DNA from: Paraburkholderia sabiae
GTDB taxonomy: Bacteria; Pseudomonadota; Gammaproteobacteria; Burkholderiales; Burkholderiaceae
Direction of reading: 5' to 3'
NCBI RefSeq assembly: GCF_030412785.1
Contig: NZ_CP125295.1
Coordinates: forward strand, 2,790,001 to 2,854,000
DNA: 64,000 nt
The notes beneath the pieces were generated by a model. It had not been told where the DNA came from and made no database searches. It worked only from the letters and a program-made list of their open reading frames with translations. Shown here piece by piece: positions 42,202 to 50,927 of the stretch. A program made the position numbers and the translations under genes. Positions within the stretch are counted from its first letter, which is position 1; the number at the start of each line of letters is the position of its first letter.

Positions 42202-42990
42202 ATGACCGCTGCTCCAACGCCCGCTCAAGCGACTGCCTTCGTGAACGATGCCCAACTGCCCGCGCCGCATCGCCGCCGCGGCGGGGAAACCGATACGGCG
42301 AATCCGCCGCCTGCCTTCGATGCATCGAAGGACCAGGCGGTCGTCGCCGGTTCGGGCGTCGTCTCGTTCAAGGCGGGCATTTCCGCCGCCCGCCGCCAGG
42401 CCGTCGCCGACTCGCTGCTGCTCGCGCAACTGATCCTCAAAAACAAGGGCGTGTCGCCCGACGACACGCAGAACTGGTATCACGGCTACGGCAGCGTGCT
42501 CGCGAACCTCGGCTGGCTCGTGCAAACCTGCGAGCTGACCGATTACGTGTCCAACGAAGCCGGCCTCGACGTACACGAAGCGATCATGGCCGTCGCAGCC
42601 GTGCTGCTCGGTCCGGGCGCCGTCGCCGCCGCGCCGCTCATTGAAGCGACGCTCAAGGCATTGCAGTCGATGGACACGTCCACGCCGTGGATCACGCTCT
42701 TCAATCGCGAGAGCCGCCGCGCGAATACCGCGAGCTTCCAGATCGCGCTCGCCGAGCCCGACGCCGACGGCAACATCACGGTGTCGCTGATGGCCTTCTC
42801 GCTATCGGCGAGCACAACGGTCACGCAAGTGTTGTTCGTCAAGGTGAAAAGCAACGATGCGAGCCTGAAGCGCTTCTCGACGAATGCGCAGATCAACATG
42901 TCCGTGCTCGACGCCGTGCAAGGCACGCTGCAGCAGAAAGTCGCGAGCTTCACGAGCAGCTATCTGAGCGCGCTGCCCGATCTGTCCTGA
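42202..42990 (+). CDS. Protein of unknown function in the CHAT/TIR region
   Basis: A 262-residue soluble protein with no recognised family. The first 45 residues are polar and Pro/Asp-rich. Residues about 100-175 contain a helical, partly hydrophobic stretch (AIMAVAAVLLGPGAVAAAPLIEATLKAL in parts) that could insert in a membrane or form an amphipathic bundle. The C-terminal part is beta-rich (ITVSLMAFSLSASTTVTQVLFVKVKS). GGGAG precedes the ATG. It diverges from the SGNH hydrolase and converges on the CHAT gene with a strong hairpin between them. A pore-forming or adaptor role is possible but unsupported. Confidence 0.65.
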   Translation: MTAAPTPAQATAFVNDAQLPAPHRRRGGETDTANPPPAFDASKDQAVVAGSGVVSFKAGISAARRQAVADSLLLAQLILKNKGVSPDDTQNWYHGYGSVLANLGWLVQTCELTDYVSNEAGLDVHEAIMAVAAVLLGPGAVAAAPLIEATLKALQSMDTSTPWITLFNRESRRANTASFQIALAEPDADGNITVSLMAFSLSASTTVTQVLFVKVKSNDASLKRFSTNAQINMSVLDAVQGTLQQKVASFTSSYLSALPDLS

Positions 42991-42997
42991 AGCGCGT

Positions 42998-43027
42998 GCC
43001 CGGCCGCGTGTTTCGTCGCGGCCGGGC
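42998..43027. terminator. Strong GC-rich hairpin between convergent genes
   Basis: GCCCGGCCGCG (42998-43008) pairs perfectly with CGCGGCCGGGC (43017-43027), an 11-bp stem with an 8-nt loop. It lies between the ends of the unknown gene (42990) and the CHAT gene (43036). No T-run is present, so it may stabilise 3-prime ends or pause polymerase rather than act alone. Confidence 0.6.
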
Positions 43028-43035
43028 GCGCCAGT

Positions 43036-45906
43036 TCAGTCGACCCACTTCTCCAGCATCGCCAGCAACTGCCCGGCGGCCGTCTTCTCGGCGACGCTCG
43101 CGGCGGTCTGGTTCGCATAGCGGTTCAGCACGAAATCGCACTGATCGAGCACTGAACTCCAGTAGCCCGGCGACGGCACGCGCGTGTGCAGATCGTCGAA
43201 ATCTGAGCGGATCGCGGCAAGGTCAATGTCGAGCCGCTTCGCGGCGAGACTCTCGTAAAGGCGCAATTCCGTGCCCGCCGAAATGTTCCAGAAGTTCGGC
43301 TCGTCGTGTGCCTGCTGTTCGAGCATGCGTCTCAACCTGGCGACGGAATCGGCATCGAAGCCACTCGCGTTGTCCGCGCCCATGCCGCACATCAGTTCGG
43401 CCGCAAGCCGGTTCATCAGCGGATAGAACGCCGATGCCTCGCCGCGTGCGTTGCCGATCTGTTCGGCTTCGCGGTACAGGTCGAGCATCGTGCCGATCGC
43501 CGCGGACTCCGCCGCCGCATCGCCCGCCACGCGCGCGGTCAGCGCGATGCGCTTGTACGCCGACGCGCAGATGCTCACGCGCTCGACCGTCCGTTGCACG
43601 GCGAGCAGCGATTCCAGCAGCCGCAGACTGTCGCCGATCCGGCTGCGCGCCGCTTCGATATCGTCCGCCGACGCGCCGCCCGGCTGCGTCGCCTTCGTCT
43701 TCAGCGCGGTCCACGCCAGCCGGCACTGCAGGTTCGCGAGCTGATCGGTTGCGTTGAAGGTCGCGCGTCCATCGCCGACGCTCACTGCCTGTGCGTACCA
43801 CGCGACAGCCTTGTCGTCGTTCTTCGCAGCGGCCCACGCGCGGCCAAACGCTTCGGCGACGTTGCCCTGCGATCCCCAGCGCTTGCCGAAGCGCATATCG
43901 AGGTATTGCAGGCGTTCCGTCGAACCCGCCGCTTCGAAGCGCGCGCCCGTCTCGAGTTCTTCGAGCGCGAGCACGAGCGATACCGCCGACGCGATGCCCG
44001 CATACCGTTCGTCGGGCGAACGTTCGCGCACGCTCGCGTTGCTCTCCGACATGTCGAGCGTCCAGTTCGCGTCGCCGTAGCACTGGTACGCCGCCCACGT
44101 ATTGCCGCCGCACAGCCAGGCCGCGTCGCGCGCGGCGGCGACGGCATCGAGAAAGCGCTCGCCGTCGAGAAGCCGCTGATAGAACGTGGTCGCGAACTTC
44201 TGCGCGGGCTCGTCGTCGACGGCCCAGCCCGCCGCGATCACGCACTTCACGCCGATGCGGATCAGCGATTCCGCGACGTTCGCGGCATAACGCGGCCGGT
44301 CGTATGCGGGTGTGTCCGCGGCCTTCAGCAGTTGATCGCCGCTGCGCGCCGCCAGATAGCAGCAGTTCACGAACACGAGTTGCGGCGTGCGCTGCAACAT
44401 GCGGATCTCGCGCGGCCCGAGAAAGATGCCGTCCGACAGCACCACGCCGCGCAACCGGTCGTCGCCGGCGCCGACGGAATTCGCTTCGTCGGCGGGCGGC
44501 TCGCCGTGCCCCGAAATGTGCAGCACGCGCCAGTCGCGTTCGAGCAGCGTACTGACGATCCTGCGCGCGTCGGGACCGCGCTCGCCGTCTGAGTGCGCGA
44601 CGAGCGGCATGACGCTCGCGAGTCCCAGGCGCCCGCTCAGCATCTGCGCAACGGCGTCGGCTTCCTGCCGCGCGCCCGGCAGCGCGGGATAACGCGGATC
44701 ACCGACATACGGCTCGCCGATCACGAGAATCTGTGCTTCGCGGCTCGCGTCATCGACGCGATGGCGGAAATCGCCGATCCGCAGCTTGCGCAACAGCTTC
44801 GCGCGGATCGCCCACGGACGCGGCGAATCGGCGTTGCGCTGCGGCGCGTTCGCGGCGCTGTCGAGCATTTCCCACGGAATGCCCGCCGTGCCGCTGTCGA
44901 CTTCGATCTGCATTTCCGAGCCGCCCGCGAGAAACGGCTGCATTTCGCGCGGCACGAGCAGCTGATAGAGCACGAGACCGAGGTTCGCGTCGTCGTTGTC
45001 CGCGTTCGATGCCGCCTTCACCAGCTGCGTGAGCAGACGCCCTTGTGTGGCCGTCGCGCGGACTTCCGTGCGCGCGCGGCGCGTATCGAGCGTATAGACG
45101 ACGTTCGTTTCGCCTGACGCGTCGTTCTGTGTGATCGCGCTGATCAGGTCGTAGTCCGCGCCGCGATAGCTGCTGTCGAGCGGACGCTTCAGGCCGCCCG
45201 TGCCGTCGCTCACGGCGTCGTCGATCGCGTAGCAGTCGGGGCTCGCCTGTTCGAGCAGCTTCAGCGAACGCCACGCTTCCGTCGAGCGGTCCATGTACAG
45301 CTCGATCAGGCGAAGGTGACCGACGCATGGCCAGTCCGTCAGCCGCAGACGCAGGTTGGCGTCACGCACGCCTTCCGCGACGAGCCGCGCCGCCTGCCCG
45401 GCCGCGATGCCGGAGCCGCCGCTGCCGATCAGCGTCGCCGCGAGTACGAACGGCGCGGCGCGGTCCGGCGCGTTTTCGGCGAGCCGCTGCGACCAAGCGA
45501 TCACGCCGAGCCGCACGGTCGTGACGAGATCGGCGGCGCGCAGTTGCCCTTCGCTTCCGAGTCCGACGACGATCAGCCCGGCGGGACGCGGCAGCCGGAA
45601 CGGATGCGGCGAGCGGAAGCCCGCGTTGACGAACACCTGCTGCGTGCCGATATGCTGCGGATAGCGCCCGAGCCGGATCGACGTGTTGAGCGCGCCACCG
45701 ATCAGACCGTCGACGACACGCTCCACGCCCGTCAGCGATGCATCGCGATAGTGGCCGAGCAGCAGCGCTTCCTGCACGAACTGCAGGTTGCCGTTGACGA
45801 CGCTGATTTTCAGACGATTGCCCGCGTCGGCAGCGGACGCAGCTTGCGGCGGCTGCGGAAGCTCCGCGAGCACTTGCGGCGGCACGGATGTTTCGATGCT
45901 TTGCAC
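43036..45906 (-). CDS. CHAT-domain (caspase-like) protease
   Basis: A 956-residue cytosolic protein. Residues about 385-620 form a CHAT domain, a caspase/separase-fold cysteine protease: the catalytic His is H467 in VLHISGHGEP, and the Cys is C515 or C516 in VFVNCCYLA. Residues 1-230 form an N-terminal region of unassigned type (GHYRDASLTGVERVVDGLIGG, in parts, near 50-75) and residues about 630-956 are helical, TPR-like. Translation starts at GTG (45904-45906), with GGAG six bases upstream. It is downstream of the muramidase-like gene on the same strand by 82 bp and near a TIR gene. Bacterial CHAT proteins act in immunity or programmed death in several systems. The target is unknown. Confidence 0.85.
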   Translation of the reverse strand: MQSIETSVPPQVLAELPQPPQAASAADAGNRLKISVVNGNLQFVQEALLLGHYRDASLTGVERVVDGLIGGALNTSIRLGRYPQHIGTQQVFVNAGFRSPHPFRLPRPAGLIVVGLGSEGQLRAADLVTTVRLGVIAWSQRLAENAPDRAAPFVLAATLIGSGGSGIAAGQAARLVAEGVRDANLRLRLTDWPCVGHLRLIELYMDRSTEAWRSLKLLEQASPDCYAIDDAVSDGTGGLKRPLDSSYRGADYDLISAITQNDASGETNVVYTLDTRRARTEVRATATQGRLLTQLVKAASNADNDDANLGLVLYQLLVPREMQPFLAGGSEMQIEVDSGTAGIPWEMLDSAANAPQRNADSPRPWAIRAKLLRKLRIGDFRHRVDDASREAQILVIGEPYVGDPRYPALPGARQEADAVAQMLSGRLGLASVMPLVAHSDGERGPDARRIVSTLLERDWRVLHISGHGEPPADEANSVGAGDDRLRGVVLSDGIFLGPREIRMLQRTPQLVFVNCCYLAARSGDQLLKAADTPAYDRPRYAANVAESLIRIGVKCVIAAGWAVDDEPAQKFATTFYQRLLDGERFLDAVAAARDAAWLCGGNTWAAYQCYGDANWTLDMSESNASVRERSPDERYAGIASAVSLVLALEELETGARFEAAGSTERLQYLDMRFGKRWGSQGNVAEAFGRAWAAAKNDDKAVAWYAQAVSVGDGRATFNATDQLANLQCRLAWTALKTKATQPGGASADDIEAARSRIGDSLRLLESLLAVQRTVERVSICASAYKRIALTARVAGDAAAESAAIGTMLDLYREAEQIGNARGEASAFYPLMNRLAAELMCGMGADNASGFDADSVARLRRMLEQQAHDEPNFWNISAGTELRLYESLAAKRLDIDLAAIRSDFDDLHTRVPSPGYWSSVLDQCDFVLNRYANQTAASVAEKTAAGQLLAMLEKWVD

Positions 45907-45988
45907 GCTTCACTCCGTCGGGCAGCGCGGCGCTCGATCCCACACGCCGATGTTGGGCCCGCGCGGCGAGCCCGCCATGAAGAACGAA

Positions 45989-46741
45989 TCAGCCCAGCCC
46001 TTCTTCGAACAGCAGCGCTTCGAGTTCGCGACGCCGCACGAGACCTTGCAGGTTCGGCTGGTTCGCCCAGAGCCGTTTCATCGAACGGATCTGGTTGGGA
46101 ATGTCGGTGAGATTGCCGTTCGCGACATCGGCGGCAATCGCGCGCATTTCGGTGTAGCGGTCGCCGGCCGCGCCGAACGACGGCCCGCGGTTATAGACGA
46201 GCGACACCAGCGCGCCCAGACAATCGGGCTTGAGCGTGGCGGCGTTCGGCAGCTTCGCGATGGTTTGCGCGATCGTGCGTTGCAGCGTCACCTGCCGGAA
46301 AACCGTGTTCGCGGCGGCGAACGGCACGCTCACCGACTTCACGCGCGGCAACGCCTGTTGCGCCGACGCACCCTTGAGGCCGCACACGCCGCCGAGCGTC
46401 GCGATGTCGGCGGGCGCGAGCTGCGCGGCGCCCCAGTCGGCCGACATGTGCTGCGCGTCGACGTAGCCGAGGTCGTAGCCGATGCCGATCGTGCAGCCCG
46501 ACTGTCCTTGTGGCCACACGGGATGCGTGTAGAGCCGGTTGTACGCGGCTTCGCTCGTGACCTCGAAGGTGACGATCAGCTCGACGGCCTTGTCGGAAAT
46601 GGCGGGCAGCGCCGCGCGGCGTGTGGGCAGCGCGACGGGATTGGTCTGGTCGTATTCCTTGCGTTCTTCGTTGGAACCCGTGTCGGAAAGCAGTTCGGCA
46701 GACTGGATGGTTTGCGCGAGCAACGTGTCGAATGCACTCAT
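45989..46741 (-). CDS. Pesticin/lysozyme-like muramidase domain protein
   Basis: A 250-residue protein with a T4-lysozyme-type fold as in the pesticin C-terminus. The catalytic Glu is E60 in TFEVTSEAAYNRL; Thr and Asp partners lie in GCTIGIGYDLGY (T84, D90), followed by ALVSLVYNRGPSF, a lysozyme-fold hallmark. No signal peptide is present, so it would reach peptidoglycan through another system or act on release by lysis. GGAG precedes the ATG by seven bases. It is first in an apparent operon with the CHAT gene and is transcribed away from the TIR gene. Confidence 0.78.
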   Translation of the reverse strand: MSAFDTLLAQTIQSAELLSDTGSNEERKEYDQTNPVALPTRRAALPAISDKAVELIVTFEVTSEAAYNRLYTHPVWPQGQSGCTIGIGYDLGYVDAQHMSADWGAAQLAPADIATLGGVCGLKGASAQQALPRVKSVSVPFAAANTVFRQVTLQRTIAQTIAKLPNAATLKPDCLGALVSLVYNRGPSFGAAGDRYTEMRAIAADVANGNLTDIPNQIRSMKRLWANQPNLQGLVRRRELEALLFEEGLG

Positions 46742-47091
46742 GGGAGAACTCCGGACAAGCACGAACAATGAGGCGCGTGTGCGCCAGCGGATGTGTGCCT
46801 GACAGATCGGCCGGTTCGTCGAGGCTTCAACGAGCATAGCAAAGCACACTGCATTGCCAAGGCAAGTTTGTGCGTTCTGAGCGGTGCCGAACAGAAGCCG
46901 GCTCGCGTCGGTGTTGGGGTAGCAGACTGTCGAGGACCGTTGCGCGGGAAACGTGTCGGATGTGCTCCATCACATCTGCGTTCGGCTGCGAATGCGGCGC
47001 TAACGGGACGCGCATTGCTCTGCTTTAATGAAAGAGCATTTGAATTGAAGGATCGGCTCGCCGTTCAACCCGTTGAGGGAGGAATCGTTCG
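46742..47091. other. 350-bp divergent gap upstream of the TIR gene
   Basis: It separates the muramidase-like gene (minus) from the TIR gene (plus) and must carry both promoters. Near 47016-47038 a small dyad (TGCTCT...AGAGCA with inner CTTT/AAAG) lies in AT-richer sequence, a possible operator or promoter element. No gene-like frame is seen in it. Confidence 0.35.
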
Positions 47092-48177
47092 ATGCGGCCA
47101 ATTTTCATCAGCTACCGGCGCGAGGATTCGGAAGGCCAGGCGGGACGCCTGTTCGAATCGCTGCGCGAAGTATTCGGCGAACACACGGTATTCATGGATG
47201 TCGCGACGATCGAGCCCGGCGCCGATTTCCGGCGCGCCATCGAAACGAACATCGACAAGTGCGCGGTGCTGCTCTCGCTGATCGGCCGGACGTGGCTCAC
47301 GGTGACGGACCGCGACGGCAAACGGCGCCTCGACAATCCGGGCGATTTCGTGCGGATCGAAACGGCGTCGGCGCTCAAGCGCGGCGTGACGGTGATACCC
47401 GTTCTGGTGCAAGGCGCGGCGATGCCGCAGGAAGCCGATCTGCCCGCCGACATCAAGGATCTCGCCTACCGCAATTCCGTCGAACTCACGCACGCGCGCT
47501 GGGACAGCGACATGCAATTGCTGATCAACGCATTGCGCGAGCACGCGGACAACGACACGGCAGACAGCACCGGCGGGAACGACACCGGAGCGGACACATC
47601 GACTGTTACATCGACTGTTACATCGCGCACTTCGCGCAAGACGAACGTGAACAGGAACGGCAGCGATGGCAGCGGCAACAAGCGCATCTGGACGATCGGC
47701 GGCGCGGTCGCCGCCGTCGCGCTGATGGGTGCCGTCGTGCTGAAGCTGTCGGGCCCGGGGCACGAAGCGAAGGCGGATACGCCGCCCGTGTCCGCGCCCG
47801 TGCAAGCGGTGGCTTCACAGCCGCACAACCCGCCCGACCAGATGGTGTCGCGGAAAGAATTGCAGCGGGCCGCCCACCTGCGCGGCGCGTGCGTGAAGCC
47901 GTTCATCTGGCGTCAGGCGGAACCCGGCGACAAGGTGTGCGTGACGCAGGAAACGCAAACGCGCATCCTCGCCGAAAACAGGGCGGCAAGCGAAAACCGC
48001 TCGCCCAATGGCGGCGCATATGGTCCGGACACCTGCAAGACGGGTTTCGTCTGGCGTAATGCGTTCGAGGGCGACGTGGTGTGCGTGACGCCCGAATCGC
48101 GCGATATGACGGCCAACGACAACTCGCTCGGCGCGCGGCGCATCGTGCCGTTGCCGCAGCAGTCGTCAGCGCAGTAG
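47092..48177 (+). CDS. Single-pass TIR-domain protein with paired external repeats
   Basis: A 361-residue protein. Residues 1-150 are a TIR domain: MRPIFISYRREDS, FMDVATIEPGADFRRAIETNIDKCAVLLSLIGRTWL in parts, and E90 in FVRIETASAL as a candidate NADase Glu. A Ser/Thr/Asp-rich linker includes a 12-bp tandem DNA repeat (47596-47619) giving STVTSTVTS. A basic stretch precedes a single TM helix (about 199-219). The C-terminus carries two copies of a ~30-residue motif, C-x3-F-x-W-R-x-A-x2-G-D-x-V-C-V-T, at C267-N296 and C315-N344. Positive-inside rules put the TIR in the cytosol and the repeats outside. It diverges from the muramidase/CHAT pair. Such TIR proteins are often defence or signalling NADases. 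Confidence 0.82.
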   Translation: MRPIFISYRREDSEGQAGRLFESLREVFGEHTVFMDVATIEPGADFRRAIETNIDKCAVLLSLIGRTWLTVTDRDGKRRLDNPGDFVRIETASALKRGVTVIPVLVQGAAMPQEADLPADIKDLAYRNSVELTHARWDSDMQLLINALREHADNDTADSTGGNDTGADTSTVTSTVTSRTSRKTNVNRNGSDGSGNKRIWTIGGAVAAVALMGAVVLKLSGPGHEAKADTPPVSAPVQAVASQPHNPPDQMVSRKELQRAAHLRGACVKPFIWRQAEPGDKVCVTQETQTRILAENRAASENRSPNGGAYGPDTCKTGFVWRNAFEGDVVCVTPESRDMTANDNSLGARRIVPLPQQSSAQ

Positions 48178-48203
48178 CAGACACACCGCCCATTCCCCGC
48201 AGG

Positions 48204-48237
48204 CAAAAAAAGCCCCGGATTCTTGCGAAACCGGGGC
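48204..48237. terminator. Hairpin with A-tract after the TIR gene
   Basis: GCCCCGG (48212-48218) pairs with CCGGGGC (48231-48237). Seven A precede it, so it has a U-tract only for minus-strand transcripts. It lies 34 bp after the TIR stop codon. No minus-strand gene lies immediately to its right, so its orientation is odd. Confidence 0.4.
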
Positions 48238-48260
48238 GAATCCCATGTCAAGGAGTTCTC

Positions 48261-48353
48261 ATGGAGGAGACGGTTTCATTCTGGCACCGTCCCGCCTTCG
48301 CTCCAACGAAGCCTTTCGTACAAGCAATCCACGCCCGCGTGCGCAGCCGATAA
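48261..48353 (+). CDS. Possible 30-residue peptide with an excellent ribosome site
   Basis: ATG at 48261 is preceded by AAGGAG at five bases, then 30 codons encoding a peptide that starts MEETVSFWHRP and ends HARVRSR. Nothing matches a family I know. It lies 160 bp ahead of a flavin reductase gene with a TTG start. It may be a leader peptide or a small protein, or chance; only the ribosome site supports it. Confidence 0.3.
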   Translation: MEETVSFWHRPAFAPTKPFVQAIHARVRSR

Positions 48354-48513
48354 CCCTGACGCCGTTATATCGTTAGAACAAAAAGTCGTTTCCCGCTGCT
48401 ACCATCGGTCACTAACATGACGGTTCAGGCCCATCGCCCGTTCGCATGAGAAGCATGTCGCAATGGTTCGAACATGCATCCGGCCGGCCGCCACTGCAGC
48501 AAGGAGCTTGAAG

Positions 48514-49185
48514 TTGACCCGTTTCGACCAGAACCGCCGCCCGCTCGTGATCGGCATCGGCGGCACCACGCGCGCGGCATCGTCCACTGAACGCGCGCTC
48601 GGTTTCGCGCTGCGCGGCGCCGAACAGGCCGGCGCGCGCACGCGTCTGTTTGGCGGCGCATTCCTGCACAGCCTGCCGCACTATGCACCCGAAAGCGCGC
48701 AGCGCACTGCCGAGCAACTCGAACTGATCGAGTCGGTGCGTCAAGCCGATGCGCTGATCATCGCGACGCCCGGCTATCACGGCGGCGTATCGGGCCTCGT
48801 GAAGAACGCACTCGATACGCTCGAAGAACTGCGCGCCGACGAGCGTCCGTATCTCGACGGTCGCGCGGTCGGCTGTATCGTCACCGCGTATGGATGGCAG
48901 GCGGCGGGTTCCGTGCTGACGTCGCTGCGTTCGATCGTGCACGCGTTGCGCGGCTGGCCGACGCCGTTCGGCGCAGGCATCAATACGCTCGAAACGCGCT
49001 TCGAAACCGTAGACACGTGCTCGGATCCAAAAGTGGTCGATCAGCTGTCGACGGTCGGCCAGCAGGCCGCGCAATTCGCGCTCGCGTTTCGCTCGCATCA
49101 TGCGGCGAATGTCGCTGCGCATGCGGCGTCGTCGGATGATGAAGACGATGCGCGCGGTTCGCGGGTTCTCGCGCTGGCGAACTGA
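48514..49185 (+). CDS. NADPH-dependent FMN reductase family protein
   Basis: A 223-residue flavodoxin-fold reductase of the SsuE/ChrR type. The phosphate loop is near the start (IGIGGTTRAASSTERALGFAL), and the family active-site strand reads ALIIATPGYHGGVSGLVKNALD. It transfers hydride from NAD(P)H to FMN or to small electrophiles. Start is TTG at 48514, with AAGGAG seven bases upstream; an in-frame ATG at 48463 has no ribosome site. The C-terminus has an Asp-rich tail. A perfect intrinsic terminator follows the gene. Confidence 0.85.
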   Translation: MTRFDQNRRPLVIGIGGTTRAASSTERALGFALRGAEQAGARTRLFGGAFLHSLPHYAPESAQRTAEQLELIESVRQADALIIATPGYHGGVSGLVKNALDTLEELRADERPYLDGRAVGCIVTAYGWQAAGSVLTSLRSIVHALRGWPTPFGAGINTLETRFETVDTCSDPKVVDQLSTVGQQAAQFALAFRSHHAANVAAHAASSDDEDDARGSRVLALAN

Positions 49186-49206
49186 TCCGCTGCTTTTGCT
49201 TTGGCG

Positions 49207-49245
49207 AACGCCACGCGCGGCTTCGATGCGGCGCGTGGCGTTTTT
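49207..49245 (+). terminator. Intrinsic terminator of the flavin reductase gene
   Basis: AACGCCACGCGC (49207-49218) pairs with GCGCGTGGCGTT (49231-49242), a 12-bp perfect stem with a 12-nt loop, followed by TTT. It lies 21 bp after the stop codon at 49185. Confidence 0.9.
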
Positions 49246-49511
49246 GCGCTTTGACGTTCTGACGTTCAACGCGGATCTCTTTCGCATACCTTGGCGGACT
49301 CGTCCGAAACCTTCCGCGCACTGTACGAAAACGCACGGGCAATCGGCCGCACACGCGGCAGAATCGAGCCGTAACTAGCGGTTCCCCAAGCAGATCCCTC
49401 GCGAAAACTCAAAGCTTCCCCGGCCTGATTTGCTTCCGACGAATCGTTGGTTCAGTCGTCGAACGGGGTCGCTTACGCTTGGCGGGACGATCAGCAGCAG
49501 GGAGCAGTGCA

Positions 49512-49793
49512 ATGAAGAATCCAAACCACTTTCGGACGAGTTCCGAACATCCGAAGCCGGAGAAGGCTTTGCGGGGCAACCGGCATATCCGCTACAAGGG
49601 CTACGAAGTCGCGCCCGTCGCGCAGCGCCTGCCCAACGGCCTCTTCGCGGCGAATCTCACGATCGAAAAGACCACGCCCGCGAGCGGCGATCACGCCTAT
49701 TCGTTCGATGCGCTCGACTACTTCTTCGACGAAGAACACGCACTTGCGTATGCGTTCCGCTGGGGACGCTTATGGATCGACTGTCATCAATAA
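49512..49793 (+). CDS. Small YKG[YF]E-motif protein, copy 2
   Basis: A 93-residue protein of unknown function with the motif YKGYEVAPVA preceded by a longer, basic N-terminus (MKNPNHFRTSSEHPKPEKA). The remainder follows the plan of the other two members: a beta strand (LFAANLTIEK), an F-rich turn and a final helix ending in ...GRLWIDCHQ. GGGAG precedes the ATG by seven bases. The stretch 49246-49511 upstream has no gene-like frame. It is isolated, with no operon partner. Confidence 0.75.
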   Translation: MKNPNHFRTSSEHPKPEKALRGNRHIRYKGYEVAPVAQRLPNGLFAANLTIEKTTPASGDHAYSFDALDYFFDEEHALAYAFRWGRLWIDCHQ

Positions 49794-49932
49794 ACGCAGA
49801 GCAGTATTGCAATTTTTGACGTCGCGCGGCACGTAAAACGTGCGCATCAGCACGGCGTATGCCCGCTCGACGTCACGAAATAACGGGTTATGACAGAATA
49901 GCCGGAATAACTAGCCAAAGATTCCGCCTGAC

Positions 49933-50841
49933 ATGTCAGACACCCTGATCACAGAAGCAGAAGCCGCTCATGATCATGCGCTGCGGCACTGGACCTTCGA
50001 TGGCCACGCGCGCATGCGGGTCGGCTCGGACGAACACAAGCAGATGTTCTGCCGGATGCTGCTTGAAACGCACAACCCGTACAAGCCCGCCGTTATCGAC
50101 TGGCCGCAGTTGCCACCCGACGCGCTCAAGCGCATCACGTCGCTGCCCATCTGGGACATCGCGGTGCAGACGGAAGGCCGCGCGTCGATCCGCGTCTCGA
50201 CCTACGCCGCGCAGGTGCAAGACCCGCTGGTGCGCGAAGCAATCGAAATGGACGCCGCCGAAGAAGCGCGTCACAAGCATGTGTTGTCACGCCTCGTCGC
50301 CGCATACGGCATCGAACTCGCGCCCGAACCCGACTACCCCGCACCGCGCGACGCCGAATGGGCGTGGATGTTCACCGGCTATAGCGAATGCATCGACAGC
50401 TTCTTCGCGTTCGGCCTGTTTCGTTCAGCACAACTGTCGGGCTATTTCCCCGAAGAACTCGTCGAAACCTTCGAGCCCGTCATTCAGGAAGAAGCGCGCC
50501 ACATCCTCTTTTTCATCAACTGGGTCGCGTGGTATCGCCGCACGATGCCGTGGTGGCGGCGTCCGTGGCACTCGCTGCGCGTCGGCGCGATCTGGGTCAA
50601 GCTGATCTGGGACCGCGTTGCGATCGCGAAAGGCATCGACGCGAATGGCGTCGCGCACGACTCGAACTTCCTCGCCGCCAACAGTTCGAACATCGGCCAG
50701 TCACTCTCGACACGTCAACTGATCGAACTCTGTCTCCAGGAAAACGACCAACGGATGGCCGGCTACGACAAACGCCTCGTACGTCCGACGCTCGTTCCGA
50801 AGCTCGCGCGCCTCGCGCTGCGTTTCATGGGCAAGCAGTAA
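49933..50841 (+). CDS. Ferritin-like diiron protein of unknown substrate
   Basis: A 302-residue helical protein with a full ferritin-superfamily metal-ligand pattern: E81, E111xxH114 (MDAAEEARHKH), E152 and E187xxH190 (EPVIQEEARH). Such diiron sites serve oxidases, monooxygenases or desaturases. The C-terminal third is basic and Trp-rich (WRRPWHSLRVGAIWVKLIWDR) and may associate with the membrane. The gene stands alone; the next gene, an amidase, starts 87 bp downstream. No recognised redox partner is nearby. Confidence 0.8.
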   Translation: MSDTLITEAEAAHDHALRHWTFDGHARMRVGSDEHKQMFCRMLLETHNPYKPAVIDWPQLPPDALKRITSLPIWDIAVQTEGRASIRVSTYAAQVQDPLVREAIEMDAAEEARHKHVLSRLVAAYGIELAPEPDYPAPRDAEWAWMFTGYSECIDSFFAFGLFRSAQLSGYFPEELVETFEPVIQEEARHILFFINWVAWYRRTMPWWRRPWHSLRVGAIWVKLIWDRVAIAKGIDANGVAHDSNFLAANSSNIGQSLSTRQLIELCLQENDQRMAGYDKRLVRPTLVPKLARLALRFMGKQ

Positions 50842-50927
50842 CGTTACTGGATACGCCCATGAACGTGCCGTGCGACCGCGCACGCGGGCACTTTCACGAC
50901 ACGTTTCAACCGAGGGAGACAAACCAC

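Noticed and set aside
41066..48177. Naming the CHAT/TIR region as a known anti-phage system
   Set aside because: The set does not match any system I can name, and no defence function is shown; it is reported only as a candidate.
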